In this document: positions 47,730-57,522 of the stretch, one piece after another
How positions within the stretch are numbered: the stretch's first letter is position 1
How the letters are laid out: every line of letters starts with the position of its first letter
Notes under the pieces: model-generated
Seen by the model: the letters and a program-made list of their open reading frames with translations, nothing else
Database searches by the model: none
Told to the model about the DNA's origin: nothing
Made by a program: the position numbers and the translations under genes
Assembly (NCBI RefSeq): GCF_023656515.1
Contig: NZ_JAMOFV010000006.1
Location: forward strand, 3,270,036-3,334,035
Direction of reading: 5' to 3'
Length of the DNA: 64,000 nt
Source of the DNA: Clostridium swellfunianum
Lineage (GTDB): Bacteria > Bacillota > Clostridia > Clostridiales > Clostridiaceae

Positions 47730-48373
47730 AAGAAAGCTTATTGAGCGTAGTTTACAGTGAAAAAGAAGACTGTGTTTTATGTAGTGCCGATAATTTTTTT
47801 GAAGAATTAATCTGCAAAGACTGCTATAAAAAAATAGAATTTTATAATAAAAGTTTTAGCATAAAACATGAGTGTAAAGAAATCGAGTGTTACAGCGCGA
47901 CTTATTACTCTGGTGCAATTTTGGAACTTGTACGAAGACTAAAGTATAAGAGTGACTTTGCAAGCGGTGAAGCTATGGTAGAGCTTTTAATTAGGCTTTT
48001 AAAAAATAATGTTATAGATTATGACTTAATAACTTATGTGCCTATGACCAGAAGTGCTTTAACTAAACGGGGATTTAATCAAGGGAAGTTCTTGGCTGTT
48101 TCTTTAGCAAATGCAGTGCATAAGCCAGCAAAGAAACTTATAAAAAAAATAAAAAGTACAAAAGATCAAATTGGATTAGATGCATCAAACAGATGGGAAA
48201 ATGTAAGCAAATGTTTTAAATCGATAGATAAAGATTTAATAAAAAATAAGAAAATTTTACTTGTTGATGATGTTGTAACTACTGGTGCTACGGCATTTTG
48301 CTGCTGCATGGAATTATTAAAATGCGGAGCTGATAAAGTTACAGTCTTGACTGTTGCAAAAAGTAAGCTATAA
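47702..48373 (+). CDS. comFC: ComFC family phosphoribosyltransferase-like protein
   Basis: The 223-residue protein has an N-terminal zinc finger (CVLC and CKDC pairs), a central YVPMTRSALTKRGFNQ, and a PRPP-binding loop ILLVDDVVTTGATA. ComFC/GntX proteins are linked to DNA uptake in competent bacteria, and here lie in a recD2-comFA-like-comFC unit. The start at 47702 is an ATG inside the end of the preceding gene, implying translational coupling. The raiA RNA begins about ten bases after the stop. Confidence 0.9.
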   Translation: MGNGIIKFLKESLLSVVYSEKEDCVLCSADNFFEELICKDCYKKIEFYNKSFSIKHECKEIECYSATYYSGAILELVRRLKYKSDFASGEAMVELLIRLLKNNVIDYDLITYVPMTRSALTKRGFNQGKFLAVSLANAVHKPAKKLIKKIKSTKDQIGLDASNRWENVSKCFKSIDKDLIKNKKILLVDDVVTTGATAFCCCMELLKCGADKVTVLTVAKSKL

Positions 48374-48383
48374 TAAAAATATA

Positions 48384-48587
48384 TTAAGTTAGGTCTGTGG
48401 TTGAAAGTCGATGCCAGTCGCAGGCAAAACGATCCACGTAAGTTAAACAAAGTTTTAATGAGCATGGTGCGGCTTAGATTTAAGTCCTGCCGTGAAAAGC
48501 GAGAGGGTTAGTAGTGAGAGGTTAAGTCCGGGTAGCAAAAGCTCCAGCAGGCGAGTGTGGGGTCAAAGACCAGGTCAGCTAACTTAA
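48384..48587 (+). ncRNA. raiA-motif structured RNA
   Basis: A structured RNA of about 204 bases is closed by TTAAGTTAG (48384-48392) and CTAACTTAA (48579-48587). It has G-rich internal elements (GGTCTGTGGTTGAAAGTCGA, GCATGGTGCGGC, CCGGGTAGCAAAAGCTCC) and no open frame. It lies between comFC and hpf (raiA), exactly where the raiA motif occurs in clostridia. That RNA is abundant and in clostridia is linked to sporulation and aggregation. I call it from context and recalled motif pattern, with no covariance search. Confidence 0.88.
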
Positions 48588-48592
48588 TTTTT

Positions 48593-48640
48593 AAAAAGCT
48601 TAAGTTGAATTAATTTTAACTTAAGCTTTTTAAATTTTTT
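48593..48640 (+). terminator. Terminator of the raiA RNA
   Basis: AAAAAGCTTAAGTT (48593-48606) pairs with AACTTAAGCTTTTT (48618-48631), followed by AAATTTTTT. Bases 48641-48942 hold no gene that I can support; they are presumably the hpf leader and promoter. Confidence 0.9.
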
Positions 48641-48942
48641 GAAAAAGCTTCTGTTAATAGCTGTCAGGGATATAAATTTCAAAAGTACATATAATTATAG
48701 GGAATATAAAAAAAGTAAAGCTCCTTAAAGACGTCTCTTCAAATAAAAGATGTTAAATAATAATTATGAAAATTTGTTTAATATTTTGTGAATTTGAAAT
48801 TTTGCTGTTGTTATTTGTCCAAAATAGTTATAAAATTAAATTAATAAATTAAACCAAAGAAAAGCATAAATTGTAGTTTACTAAAGTAAGCTATAAAACC
48901 AGTATATTAATACCTAATATAGGTAGAGAGGGGCTGTGTTGT

Positions 48943-49479
48943 ATGAAGTGTAATATATTAGGAAAAAATATTGAGGTTACAGAGGGTTTAAGAAATGCAG
49001 TAGAAAAAAAGCTTTCAAGATTGGATAAATTCTTTGAAAATGAACAAGAAGCCTTTGTTACATTAAGTGTTCAAAAGGCAAGGCAAATAATAGAAGTAAC
49101 TATAAGATTCCATAGTGTTTTACTTAGAAGTGAGGAAGCAAATACTGATATGTATGCAGCAATAGATATAGTAAGTGATAAGCTTGAAAGACAGATGGTT
49201 AAACATAAACAAAGACTTGAGAGAAACTACCACGTTAATGTTCCACTAAAATATAACAGCATACCAGCATATCAATTTGCTGATGACGAAGAAAGAGAAC
49301 CACAAATAGTTAAAACAAAGAGGTTTGCAGTAAAACCAATGTCTGCAGAAGAGGCTGTACTTCAAATGGATCTTTTAGGACATGATTTCTTTGTATACTC
49401 TAATGATAAAAGTGGAGACGTAAATGTAGTATATAAGAGAAAAGACGGTAATTATGGTTTGATTGAACCTGAATTTTAA
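48943..49479 (+). CDS. hpf: Ribosome hibernation promoting factor, long form
   Basis: Long HPF dimerises 70S ribosomes into inactive 100S particles in stationary phase. The 178-residue protein has the N-terminal S30AE domain (MKCNILGKNIEVTEGLR, then AAIDIVSDKLERQMVKHKQR) and a C-terminal dimerisation domain from about residue 120 (IVKTKRFAVKPMSAEEAVLQ, DLLGHDFFVYSN). GAGAGGGGCTG precedes the ATG. It lies about 350 bases after the raiA RNA and is named raiA in many genomes. Confidence 0.95.
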   Translation: MKCNILGKNIEVTEGLRNAVEKKLSRLDKFFENEQEAFVTLSVQKARQIIEVTIRFHSVLLRSEEANTDMYAAIDIVSDKLERQMVKHKQRLERNYHVNVPLKYNSIPAYQFADDEEREPQIVKTKRFAVKPMSAEEAVLQMDLLGHDFFVYSNDKSGDVNVVYKRKDGNYGLIEPEF

Positions 49480-49484
49480 AAATA

Positions 49485-49516
49485 TAAGGGCATGGGCTTA
49501 AAAGCTTATGCCCTTA
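49485..49516 (+). terminator. Hairpin after hpf, weak terminator
   Basis: TAAGGGCAT (49485-49493) pairs with ATGCCCTTA (49508-49516), with inner pairing of AGCTT. The T tract after it is poor, so read-through toward secA is possible. Confidence 0.6.
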
Positions 49517-49701
49517 AATGTTGTAAAAAACTAGTAAAAAAAATGTTAATATTGTATAATTAAATTCATAAAAGTTGAATGCAATTTCATTAGGTGATAT
49601 AATCAATAAAGTATAAGTATATTGAAAATAATAAAAATTTATTTTTTCAGTAGTTTTACGGCTTTATTTTAATTTAAATAGGATAGTGAGGATGAAAAAA
49701 C

Positions 49702-52206
49702 ATGGGAATACTTGATAAGGTGTTTGGAAGTTATAGTGAAAGACAAGTTAAGAAGATACTTCCAATAGTTGATAAGATAGAAGCACTTGATTCTAAAATG
49801 CAGAGTCTTAGTGATGATGAACTTAGGGGAAGAACTCAGGAATTTAAGGATAGAATTGCTAAGGGAGAAACTTTAGAGGATATCCTTCCAGAAGCTTTTG
49901 CAGTTTGTAGAGAGGCTGCTTGGAGAGTTCTTGGAATGAAGCATTACAGAGTTCAGCTAATAGGTGGGATTGTACTTCATCAAGGTAGAATTGCGGAAAT
50001 GAGAACTGGTGAAGGTAAGACTTTAGTTGCTACTTTACCAACATACTTAAATGCTTTATCAGGTAAAGGTGTACACGTTGTTACTGTCAACGATTATCTT
50101 GCTAACAGAGATAGAGAGTGGATGGGAAAGGTTTATGAATTCCTCGGCTTAAGTATTGGCGTAATTCTTCACGACTTAAATAATGATCAGAGAAGAGAAG
50201 CCTATAATTCAGATATAACTTATGGAACAAACAATGAGTTTGGATTTGACTATTTGAGAGATAATATGGTTATCTATAAGGAAGAAAAGGTCCAAAGAGA
50301 GCTTAATTTTGCAGTAGTAGACGAAGTTGACTCAATACTTATAGACGAAGCAAGAACCCCTCTTATAATCTCAGGGGAAGGAGATAAGTCAACTGAGTTA
50401 TATAGAATTGCTGATATGTTTGTGAAAACTCTTCTTAAGGAAAAGGATTTTACAGTTGATGAGAAGGCTGGCGCTGTTATGCTTACTGATAACGGTGTTG
50501 AAAAGGCAGAGAAGTTCTTTGGACTTGAGAACTATACAGATGCTGCCCATATGGAAATCCAGCACCATGTTGTTCAAGCGCTTAAGGCGAATTATCATAT
50601 GAAGCTCGACAAAGACTACATCGTAAAAGAAGGAGAAATTATCATTGTCGATGAATTTACAGGAAGACTTATGGAGGGTAGAAGATACAGCGATGGTCTT
50701 CACCAGGCAATAGAAGCTAAGGAAGGGGTAAGAGTACAGAAGGAATCAAAGACTCTTGCAACAATAACCTTCCAAAATTACTTCAGAATGTACACTAAGT
50801 TATCAGGTATGACTGGTACAGCTCTAACTGAGGAATTAGAATTTAGAGAAATATACGGTCTTGATGTTGTTGTTATTCCAACTAACAGACCAATGATAAG
50901 AATGGATCACCCAGATTTGGTTTATAAGACTGAGAGAGGCAAGTTCAATGCTGTAGTTGAAGAAATTGCTGAAACTCATAAAAAAGGTCAGCCTGTACTT
51001 GTTGGTACAGTAAGTATTGAAAAGTCAGAGCTTGTTTCTGCTCTGCTTAAGAAGAAGGGTGTTCCTCATCAGGTGCTAAATGCCAAGTATCATGATTTGG
51101 AAGCAGAAATAGTATCACACGCTGGTGAAGCCGGGATGGTAACTATAGCTACAAATATGGCTGGCCGTGGTACTGACATTAAGCTTGGAGAAGGAGTAAC
51201 AGACCTTGGCGGTTTAAAGATAATTGGTACAGAAAGACATGAATCAAGACGTATAGATAATCAGTTAAGAGGACGTTCTGGTCGTCAGGGAGACCCAGGA
51301 GAGTCACGTTTCTATGTATCTCTTGAGGACGATTTAATGAGAATTTTCGGTTCCGAAAGACTTCAGGGAATAGTTGAAAGACTTGGACTTCAAGAGGATG
51401 AAGCTATAGAAAGCAAAATGGTTTCTTCTGCTATAGAAAACGCTCAAAAGAAAGTAGAAGGAAATAACTTTGATATAAGAAAGACACTGCTAGGTTATGA
51501 TGATGTTATGAATACTCAAAGAGAAATAATCTATAAGCAGCGTTCACAAGTTCTTGAAGGTGAAAATTTAAAAGAACAAGTTCAAGAAATGATTCAACAA
51601 GTTATTCATACTGCTGTTGATTCTCATTTATCAGGTGTGGAGGAAGAGTTTGAAAATGATTTAGAGAAGCTTGTTGCTTATATGGAAGAAATTTATCTTC
51701 CTAAAGATGCAATAAATATGGGCGATCTTAAGGAGATGTCAAATCATCAAATTAAAGAAGCTATGCTAGCCGTTGCAATGCATATATACAATGCAAAGGA
51801 AGAAGACTTTACATCAGAACAGATGAGAGAAATAGAAAGAGTAATTCTTCTAAGAGTTGTAGATACTAAGTGGATGGATCATATAGACAATATGGATCAC
51901 CTAAAGCAGGGTATTGGTCTTAGGGCATACAAGCAGCAGGATCCTGTTCAGGCTTATCAATTTGAAGGAAGCGAAATGTTTGATGAGATGATTTATAACA
52001 TTAAAGTTGATACTATTAAGTATTTGTTCCATGTTCAAATTGAAAAGGCGCCTGAAAGAGAAAAGGTTGCTGTGGAAACTTCAACAAATGTAGATGAATC
52101 CCTTCCAAAGAAGCCAGTAACAAATGACAAAAAAGTTGGAAGAAATGATTCATGCCCATGTGGCTCAGGTAAAAAGTATAAGAACTGCTGCGGCAGATTA
52201 GCTTAA
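49702..52206 (+). CDS. secA: Preprotein translocase ATPase SecA
   Basis: SecA drives protein export through SecYEG. The 834-residue protein has the Walker [15 protein letters not shown], the DEAD-type [16 protein letters not shown], the preprotein cross-linking domain, the [16 protein letters not shown] motif, the [13 protein letters not shown] helicase motif VI, and a C-terminal zinc site [13 protein letters not shown] for SecB or ribosome contacts. All domains are complete. It follows hpf and precedes prfB in the usual clostridial order. Confidence 0.98.
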   Translation: MGILDKVFGSYSERQVKKILPIVDKIEALDSKMQSLSDDELRGRTQEFKDRIAKGETLEDILPEAFAVCREAAWRVLGMKHYRVQLIGGIVLHQGRIAEMRTGEGKTLVATLPTYLNALSGKGVHVVTVNDYLANRDREWMGKVYEFLGLSIGVILHDLNNDQRREAYNSDITYGTNNEFGFDYLRDNMVIYKEEKVQRELNFAVVDEVDSILIDEARTPLIISGEGDKSTELYRIADMFVKTLLKEKDFTVDEKAGAVMLTDNGVEKAEKFFGLENYTDAAHMEIQHHVVQALKANYHMKLDKDYIVKEGEIIIVDEFTGRLMEGRRYSDGLHQAIEAKEGVRVQKESKTLATITFQNYFRMYTKLSGMTGTALTEELEFREIYGLDVVVIPTNRPMIRMDHPDLVYKTERGKFNAVVEEIAETHKKGQPVLVGTVSIEKSELVSALLKKKGVPHQVLNAKYHDLEAEIVSHAGEAGMVTIATNMAGRGTDIKLGEGVTDLGGLKIIGTERHESRRIDNQLRGRSGRQGDPGESRFYVSLEDDLMRIFGSERLQGIVERLGLQEDEAIESKMVSSAIENAQKKVEGNNFDIRKTLLGYDDVMNTQREIIYKQRSQVLEGENLKEQVQEMIQQVIHTAVDSHLSGVEEEFENDLEKLVAYMEEIYLPKDAINMGDLKEMSNHQIKEAMLAVAMHIYNAKEEDFTSEQMREIERVILLRVVDTKWMDHIDNMDHLKQGIGLRAYKQQDPVQAYQFEGSEMFDEMIYNIKVDTIKYLFHVQIEKAPEREKVAVETSTNVDESLPKKPVTNDKKVGRNDSCPCGSGKKYKNCCGRLA

Positions 52207-52210
52207 ATGA

Positions 52211-52240
52211 TAGCAGGCACTTGTGCCTGCTAAAATTTAT
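52211..52240 (+). terminator. Hairpin between secA and prfB
   Basis: TAGCAGGCA (52211-52219) and TGCCTGCTA (52224-52232) form a perfect 9-bp stem, followed by AAATTTATTT. Confidence 0.65.
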
Positions 52241-52258
52241 TTATAGGAGGACTGCAAA

Positions 52259-53381
52259 ATGTTAATGCAATACGAAGAAGCAATAAGCTCTTTAGGAAAC
52301 TTAAAAAGTATATTAGATGAAATTAGGGGGTCTCTTTGACATAGGAGTCCTTAAGAAAAAGATTGAAGAACTTGATAATAAGATGCAAGAGCCTGAATTT
52401 TGGAATGATTTAAAGAAGGCGCAAAGTATTACCCAAGAAGCTAAGTGCTTAAAGGATAGGTATGACAGGTTTAATAGGCTCGAAACAGGTTTAGAGGATA
52501 TAGAAATTTTAATAGAGCTTTCTTCTGAAGAGGAAGATGAAAATTCAAAACAAGAAATTGTTGTTGAAATAGAAGCCATAAGCTATGATATAGAAAAACT
52601 TAGAGTTGAAACTATGCTTTCAGGAGGGTACGATAGAGATAATGCAATAGTTACCCTTCACGCAGGTGCTGGAGGTACAGATGCGCAGGATTGGGCTGAA
52701 ATGCTGCTTAGGATGTACACAAGATGGAGTTCTGACAAGGGGTATAAATTAGAAACTCTAGATTATGAACCTGGGGATGAAGCAGGGATTAAGGGTGTTA
52801 CTATAAGAGTAATTGGTGAGTTTGCATATGGTTACTTAAAGGCAGAAAAAGGTATACATAGGCTTGTAAGAATTTCTCCTTTTAATGCAAATGGAAAAAG
52901 GCAGACTTCCTTTGCCTCTGTTGAAATACTTCCAGAGCTTACCGAAGATCAAGATATCGATATTAGATCAGATGACTTAAGGATAGATACTTATCGCTCA
53001 GGTGGGGCTGGAGGACAGCATGTTAATAAAACTGAATCTGCTATAAGAATAACTCACCTCCCAACAGGAATAGTAGTACAATGCCAGAATGAGAGAAGTC
53101 AACACAATAACCGAGAGTCGGCTATGAAAATGCTTAAGGCAAAACTTATACAGCTTAAGGAACAAGCTCATAAGGAAAAAATTGAAGATTTAACTGGTGA
53201 ACTTAGAGATATAGGTTGGGGAAGCCAAATACGTTCATACGTTTTTCAGCCTTACACAATGGTTAAAGATCATAGGACAGGTGCTGAAGCAGGCAACATT
53301 CAAGCTGTAATGGATGGAGATATAGACTTGTTTATAAATGAATATTTAAAACAAAGCAGTAATGGAAAGCTTGATATTTAA
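52259..53381 (+). CDS. prfB: Peptide chain release factor 2, programmed +1 frameshift
   Basis: RF2 ends translation at UAA and UGA. Translation starts at the ATG at 52259 (AGGAGG upstream), reads 26 codons to CTT, meets an in-frame TGA at 52337-52339, and shifts +1 to continue at GAC (52338). The coding sequence is therefore 52259-52336 joined to 52338-53381, giving 373 residues. Seen are the RF2-specific SPF stop-codon motif (RISPFNANGKRQTS) and the catalytic GGQ (SGGAGGQHVNKTES). Low RF2 slows reading of the UGA and favours the shift, an autoregulatory loop. A caller that ignores the shift would wrongly start this gene at 52317. Confidence 0.97.
52326..52340 (+). promoter_or_regulatory. Programmed frameshift site of prfB
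   Basis: AGGGGG (internal Shine-Dalgarno, from 52325), three bases, then CTT TGA C. Spacing and slippery codon match the classical RF2 signal; the codon between is TCT instead of TAT. Confidence 0.95.
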
Positions 53382-53450
53382 CTAGACGCTATAAAACTAA
53401 AGTTTTGATGCCTTGCTTATATTCATAGAATTAATAGCAAATGTGATAAA

Positions 53451-53486
53451 CAGCAGCTTAGCAAAAGACTAGGCTGCTGTTTTATT
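53451..53486. terminator. Terminator between prfB and the M28 peptidase gene
   Basis: CAGCAGCTTAG (53451-53461) pairs with CTAGGCTGCTG (53469-53479) with one G-U pair, followed by TTTTATTA on the + strand. Use on the - strand is less certain. Confidence 0.82.
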
Positions 53487-53487
53487 A

Positions 53488-54834
53488 CTAATGATTTCTA
53501 ACTTGAATGCTGTAAAGTATTGACAGTATCAATCCTGCAATAAGGGAATACATAAATATTTTTCTATAATGTATTAACATAGGGTCGCTTCCAAAGCCTT
53601 CTTTAACTATTTCCTTTGAGACAATATTAAAAGCTCTATCAATAGCATCTGTGCTAATATACTCAACTTTATCCTCAGGTGTATGAATTTTAGACATATC
53701 ACTGTCACAGAAGGTTACTGCATCGATATTATGCTTTCTAAAAGCTTCATGGTCGCTGGCATCTTCAAACAAGTAATTATAGTTTACTTTAGATTTATTA
53801 AAGGTAGAGGTTATTGAACGAACAAAATCAGTTTTATCACTGTCTGCTTTAGCACCCATTATACTAAGTGGCACTGAATTGCTGCCTATCATGTCAAAGT
53901 TGTAAGCCCTAGCATCCTTGAGTCTGTCTAAATTTTTTTCAACAAAATGATTAGAGCCCAGACAGCCAAACTCTTCAGCATTAAACGCGGCTATTATAAT
54001 GTCCCTATCAGGTGGTCCTAAGGATTTTATGTACTTAGTGAATTCCAATACAAAAGAAATACCAGAAGCATTGTCTAATGCGCCGCCATAAACCATACCT
54101 GAAAGATCAGCTCCAAGATGATCGAAATGACCAGATATTACTATTGGAGGTGCTTTGGAATCTTTGCCTTTTATAACCCCAACAACATTATTTAATGTTG
54201 TTTTTCTAACATCAAAAGGGATAAAACAAACTATTTTCTTATTCTGACCTATATGCTTATTAATATCTGCAAGAGTTTCCTTTGTAAGCATTACGTACAT
54301 ACTGTGAAGCTTGTCTTCGTTACCCATGAAGGAACTTCTAAAGGTAAGTTTATTGTTTTCTGGTACAAAGAATACAAAACTATCCTTTCCTTTGCTTACC
54401 TGAAGAGCGGTTTCAGCTTGGTAAAGCGCATCTTTGTTATTAAATACGACATAATTGTTTTTAAAGTTAAGCATTTCTTCTTTATAATCTTTTCCATACT
54501 GATATTCCTTAAGTATCGCCCCATTCTTATCAATAATCCTCAGGAAGGGGTTATCCTGTAGTCTATGGGGATAGTTTGTTTCAAACTGATCATAGTAATT
54601 TCCGTTAAAGGGTTCAAGTCCGAGGTTTTTAAATTGATTTCTAATAAACGCAGTAACCTCCAAATTTCCTTCTGTTCCAGAGAGCCTTCCCTTAAAGTTA
54701 TTAGAGCTTAAGTATGCTATTGTATTTTTTACTTCTGTGTGGTTAAAGTCGTAAAGCTTAGTACTTATATTTAAACTATTGGTAAATAATAAAAGGGTAA
54801 TAATAAGTAAAAAAGAGGTAAATTGTTTTCTCAA
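53488..54834 (-). CDS. Secreted M28-family metallopeptidase
   Basis: The 448-residue protein has an N-terminal signal peptide (FLLIITLLLFTNSL) and a C-terminal hydrophobic helix (MYSLIAGLILSILYSI), so it is probably membrane-held outside the cell. The M28 zinc sites are visible: SGHFDHLGADLSG, GALDNASGISF with the bridging Asp, FNAEEFGCLGS with the catalytic Glu pair, and a final His in KIHTPEDKVEY. Relatives are aminopeptidases or peptidase-like enzymes. The start is TTG with TAGGAGT upstream. Substrate unknown. Confidence 0.88.
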   Translation of the reverse strand: MRKQFTSFLLIITLLLFTNSLNISTKLYDFNHTEVKNTIAYLSSNNFKGRLSGTEGNLEVTAFIRNQFKNLGLEPFNGNYYDQFETNYPHRLQDNPFLRIIDKNGAILKEYQYGKDYKEEMLNFKNNYVVFNNKDALYQAETALQVSKGKDSFVFFVPENNKLTFRSSFMGNEDKLHSMYVMLTKETLADINKHIGQNKKIVCFIPFDVRKTTLNNVVGVIKGKDSKAPPIVISGHFDHLGADLSGMVYGGALDNASGISFVLEFTKYIKSLGPPDRDIIIAAFNAEEFGCLGSNHFVEKNLDRLKDARAYNFDMIGSNSVPLSIMGAKADSDKTDFVRSITSTFNKSKVNYNYLFEDASDHEAFRKHNIDAVTFCDSDMSKIHTPEDKVEYISTDAIDRAFNIVSKEIVKEGFGSDPMLIHYRKIFMYSLIAGLILSILYSIQVRNH

Positions 54835-54995
54835 AAATATACTCCTATAATATTGATATCTTTAAATAATATGAGTTTTTGAAACCTTATATAACTTTTT
54901 AATACTCTGAATTATAGTATAGGTCTTTTAATTTGTTACATAATTTTGTAAAATAAATAAGGGGCATAATCTAAAGAAGAAAGGTTGGGTGTTAT

Positions 54996-57167
54996 ATGGG
55001 AAGTATGTCAGAGAGATTAGCGCAGGAGTTTGTCATTAGAGCTAATCAAGTAGACAGCGTTATAGAACTTTTAGATGGAGGCAACACAGTTCCATTTATT
55101 GCAAGATATAGAAAAGAAGCTACTGGAGGATTAGATGATATAACTTTAAGAAAGCTTTCTGAAAGGCTTATATATTTAAGAAATCTAGATGAGAGGAAAG
55201 CTGATGTTATAAGGCTAATTGAAGAACAAGGAAAACTCAACGAGGAAATTAAGTTTTCTATTGATAAGGCAGAAACTTTAACAGAGGTTGAGGATATATA
55301 TAGACCCTTCAAGCCTAAAAAAAGAACGAGAGCAACTATTGCAGAGGAAAAGGGACTTAAGCCTTTAGCTGAAACAATATTTTATGGAGAATTTCAATCC
55401 TATATAAAAGAATACGCAAAGGATTTTATAAACGAAGAAAAGGGTGTTAAGGACGAGGAAGAGGCTCTTCAAGGAGCTATGGATATAATAAGCGAAATGA
55501 TTTCAGATGTAGCTGATTATAGAAAGTGGATAAGAAGTTTGGTACATAGAGAAGGTTTGATTGAAACAACCGGAAGCTCTGAGGAGCCTACCCCTTATGA
55601 AATGTACTATAACTACAGCGAGGCAGTAAAAGCTATACCTCCACATAGAATACTAGCCATTAACAGAGGAGAAAAGGAAAAGATTTTATCTGTAAAGGTT
55701 ACTGTAGATAATGAGAAAATAATACAATATTTAAATATAAAATGCTTGAAGGAAAACAAGCAGACTGATTATTATATTGCAGAAGCAATTAAGGATGCGG
55801 TTAAGAGGCTTATATATCCTTCAATTGAAAGAGAAATTAGAGCAGATTTAACTGAAAAAGGTGAGCATGGAGCTATAGAAATATTTAAGGCAAATCTTAA
55901 GGCACTTTTAATGCAGCCACCTGTAAAAGGAAAAGTAGTTTTAGGTTATGATCCTGGATTTAGAACAGGCTGTAAAATTGCTGTGCTTGATGATACCGGA
56001 AAGTTTCTAGAACAGGCAACTGTTTATGCAACAGCACCTCAAAATGATGTAGAAGGTTCTATAAAGAGGCTTAAGGAACTAGTTTACAAGTATGATGTTG
56101 AAGTTGTATCTCTCGGTAATGGAACTGCCTGCAGAGAATCGGAAGAAGTTTTAGCAAGACTTATTAAGGAAGTTAAAGAAGAGAGGGGCAAGGAGCTTTA
56201 CTATGTGGTTGTAAGTGAAGCTGGAGCATCGGTTTATTCTGCCTCAGAGCTTGCATCAAAAGAGTATCCTGATATAAACGTTTCTATAAGAGGAGCTATA
56301 TCTATTGCAAGAAGACTGCAAGACCCACTTGCCGAGCTCGTAAAAATCGATCCTAAATCTATTGGTGTTGGACAGTATCAGCATGATGTCGCACCAAAGA
56401 AAATGGATGAATCTCTAAGCGGAGTTGTAGAGGACTGTGTTAACAGCGTTGGAGTAGATTTAAATGTGGCAACACCGTCACTCTTATCTTATATATCAGG
56501 TATTAATGCGACAATAGCTTCAAATATTGTTGCCTATAGAGAAGAAAATGGAAAGTTTAAAAGCAGAAAAGACCTTTTAAAGGTTAAGAGACTTGGAGAA
56601 AAAGCTTTTGTTCAGTGTGCAGGCTTTTTGAGAGTTATGGAAAGCAATGAACCCCTGGATAATACTGCAGTACATCCAGAATCTTATAATGCGGCTAAAG
56701 AACTTTTAAATATCCTTGGTTATACTAAGGAGGATTTAAAGATAGGAAAACTTCAAGATATAGATGGCAGAGTCAATGTGGAAGGCATTGATAATTTAGC
56801 TGCTAAGCTAGGTATTGGAGTACCTACTCTTAGAGATATCATAAAAGAAATTAAAAAACCAGGGAGAGACCCAAGAGAAGAGCTGCCAACTCCTATATTT
56901 AAAACAGGAATTATGGAACTGTCTCAGCTTAAGCCTGGCATGTATTTAATGGGAACAGTAAGAAATGTAGCTGACTTTGGAGCCTTTGTAGACATTGGAG
57001 TTCATCAGGATGGTCTTGTACACAAGAGCCAGCTTGCTGACAGGTTTGTAAAGCATCCACTTGATGTTGTTAAGGTTGGAGACATAGTTCAAGTTAGAGT
57101 ATTAGAAGTGGATGAGAAGAGAAAAAGAATATCTTTAAGCATGAAAAAAGAAGTGGTAGCACAATAA
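54996..57167 (+). CDS. tex: Tex family RNA-binding protein
   Basis: Tex proteins bind nucleic acid and affect transcription and gene expression broadly. The 723-residue protein has the family's N-terminal helical domain (VPFIARYRKEATGGLDD), a YqgF/RNase-H-like fold (VLGYDPGFRTGCKIAVLDD), helix-hairpin-helix units (VASIVAYREENGKF-like at NIVAYREENGKFKSRKDLLK), and a C-terminal S1 domain (GTVRNVADFGAFVDIGVHQD). Length is normal. It is a single-gene unit between the M28 gene and the FMN riboswitch. Confidence 0.94.
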   Translation: MGSMSERLAQEFVIRANQVDSVIELLDGGNTVPFIARYRKEATGGLDDITLRKLSERLIYLRNLDERKADVIRLIEEQGKLNEEIKFSIDKAETLTEVEDIYRPFKPKKRTRATIAEEKGLKPLAETIFYGEFQSYIKEYAKDFINEEKGVKDEEEALQGAMDIISEMISDVADYRKWIRSLVHREGLIETTGSSEEPTPYEMYYNYSEAVKAIPPHRILAINRGEKEKILSVKVTVDNEKIIQYLNIKCLKENKQTDYYIAEAIKDAVKRLIYPSIEREIRADLTEKGEHGAIEIFKANLKALLMQPPVKGKVVLGYDPGFRTGCKIAVLDDTGKFLEQATVYATAPQNDVEGSIKRLKELVYKYDVEVVSLGNGTACRESEEVLARLIKEVKEERGKELYYVVVSEAGASVYSASELASKEYPDINVSIRGAISIARRLQDPLAELVKIDPKSIGVGQYQHDVAPKKMDESLSGVVEDCVNSVGVDLNVATPSLLSYISGINATIASNIVAYREENGKFKSRKDLLKVKRLGEKAFVQCAGFLRVMESNEPLDNTAVHPESYNAAKELLNILGYTKEDLKIGKLQDIDGRVNVEGIDNLAAKLGIGVPTLRDIIKEIKKPGRDPREELPTPIFKTGIMELSQLKPGMYLMGTVRNVADFGAFVDIGVHQDGLVHKSQLADRFVKHPLDVVKVGDIVQVRVLEVDEKRKRISLSMKKEVVAQ

Positions 57168-57183
57168 TATTTTTAAAAAATAC

Positions 57184-57212
57184 TTGTCAAGGTTTTTAAA
57201 AAGTTATATAAT
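57184..57212 (+). promoter_or_regulatory. Sigma-A promoter of ribU
   Basis: TTGTCA (57184-57189) and TATAAT (57207-57212) are spaced by exactly 17 bases, about 30 bases before the FMN riboswitch. Confidence 0.85.
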
Positions 57213-57241
57213 AAAGATGTAAAAAATTTAACAATGATAAT

Positions 57242-57412
57242 CTTCAGGGCAGGGTGACTAAGAAATTAGGATTCCCGACCGGCGGTAAAGTCCGCGAGCT
57301 AAATTTTAGCAGATTCGGTGTAACTCCGAAACCGACAGTAAAGTCTGGATGGAAGAAGATGACTAGGTATAGTCTGTTTGCCCTGACAATTTTTTGTCGG
57401 GGCTTTTTATCT
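57242..57412 (+). ncRNA. FMN riboswitch (RFN element) controlling ribU
   Basis: The aptamer runs from CAGGGCAGGGTGA through TTCCCGACCGGCGGTAAAGT, CCGCGAGC, CCGAAACCGACAGTAAAGTC and TGGATGGAAGAAGATGA, the conserved RFN core. P1 is CAGGGC with TGCCCTG. The terminator is GCCCTGACA with TGTCGGGGC (57380-57403) plus a T run. FMN binding should release the 3' P1 strand for the terminator, shutting off riboflavin uptake when FMN is plentiful. The P2 arm carries a small AT-rich insertion. Confidence 0.96.
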
Positions 57413-57522
57413 TGTAATTATACTTCATGCTGTACCTAAATTACCCTGAAAGATATCATTTCCATTGCTGAATTAATTTTAAGATTCAGCACAAGCTATA
57501 ATCAAATGGAGGGGTATCTATT

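Noticed and set aside
57254-57439. Open frame of 61 codons
   Set aside because: It lies wholly across the FMN riboswitch and its terminator, with no ribosome binding site.
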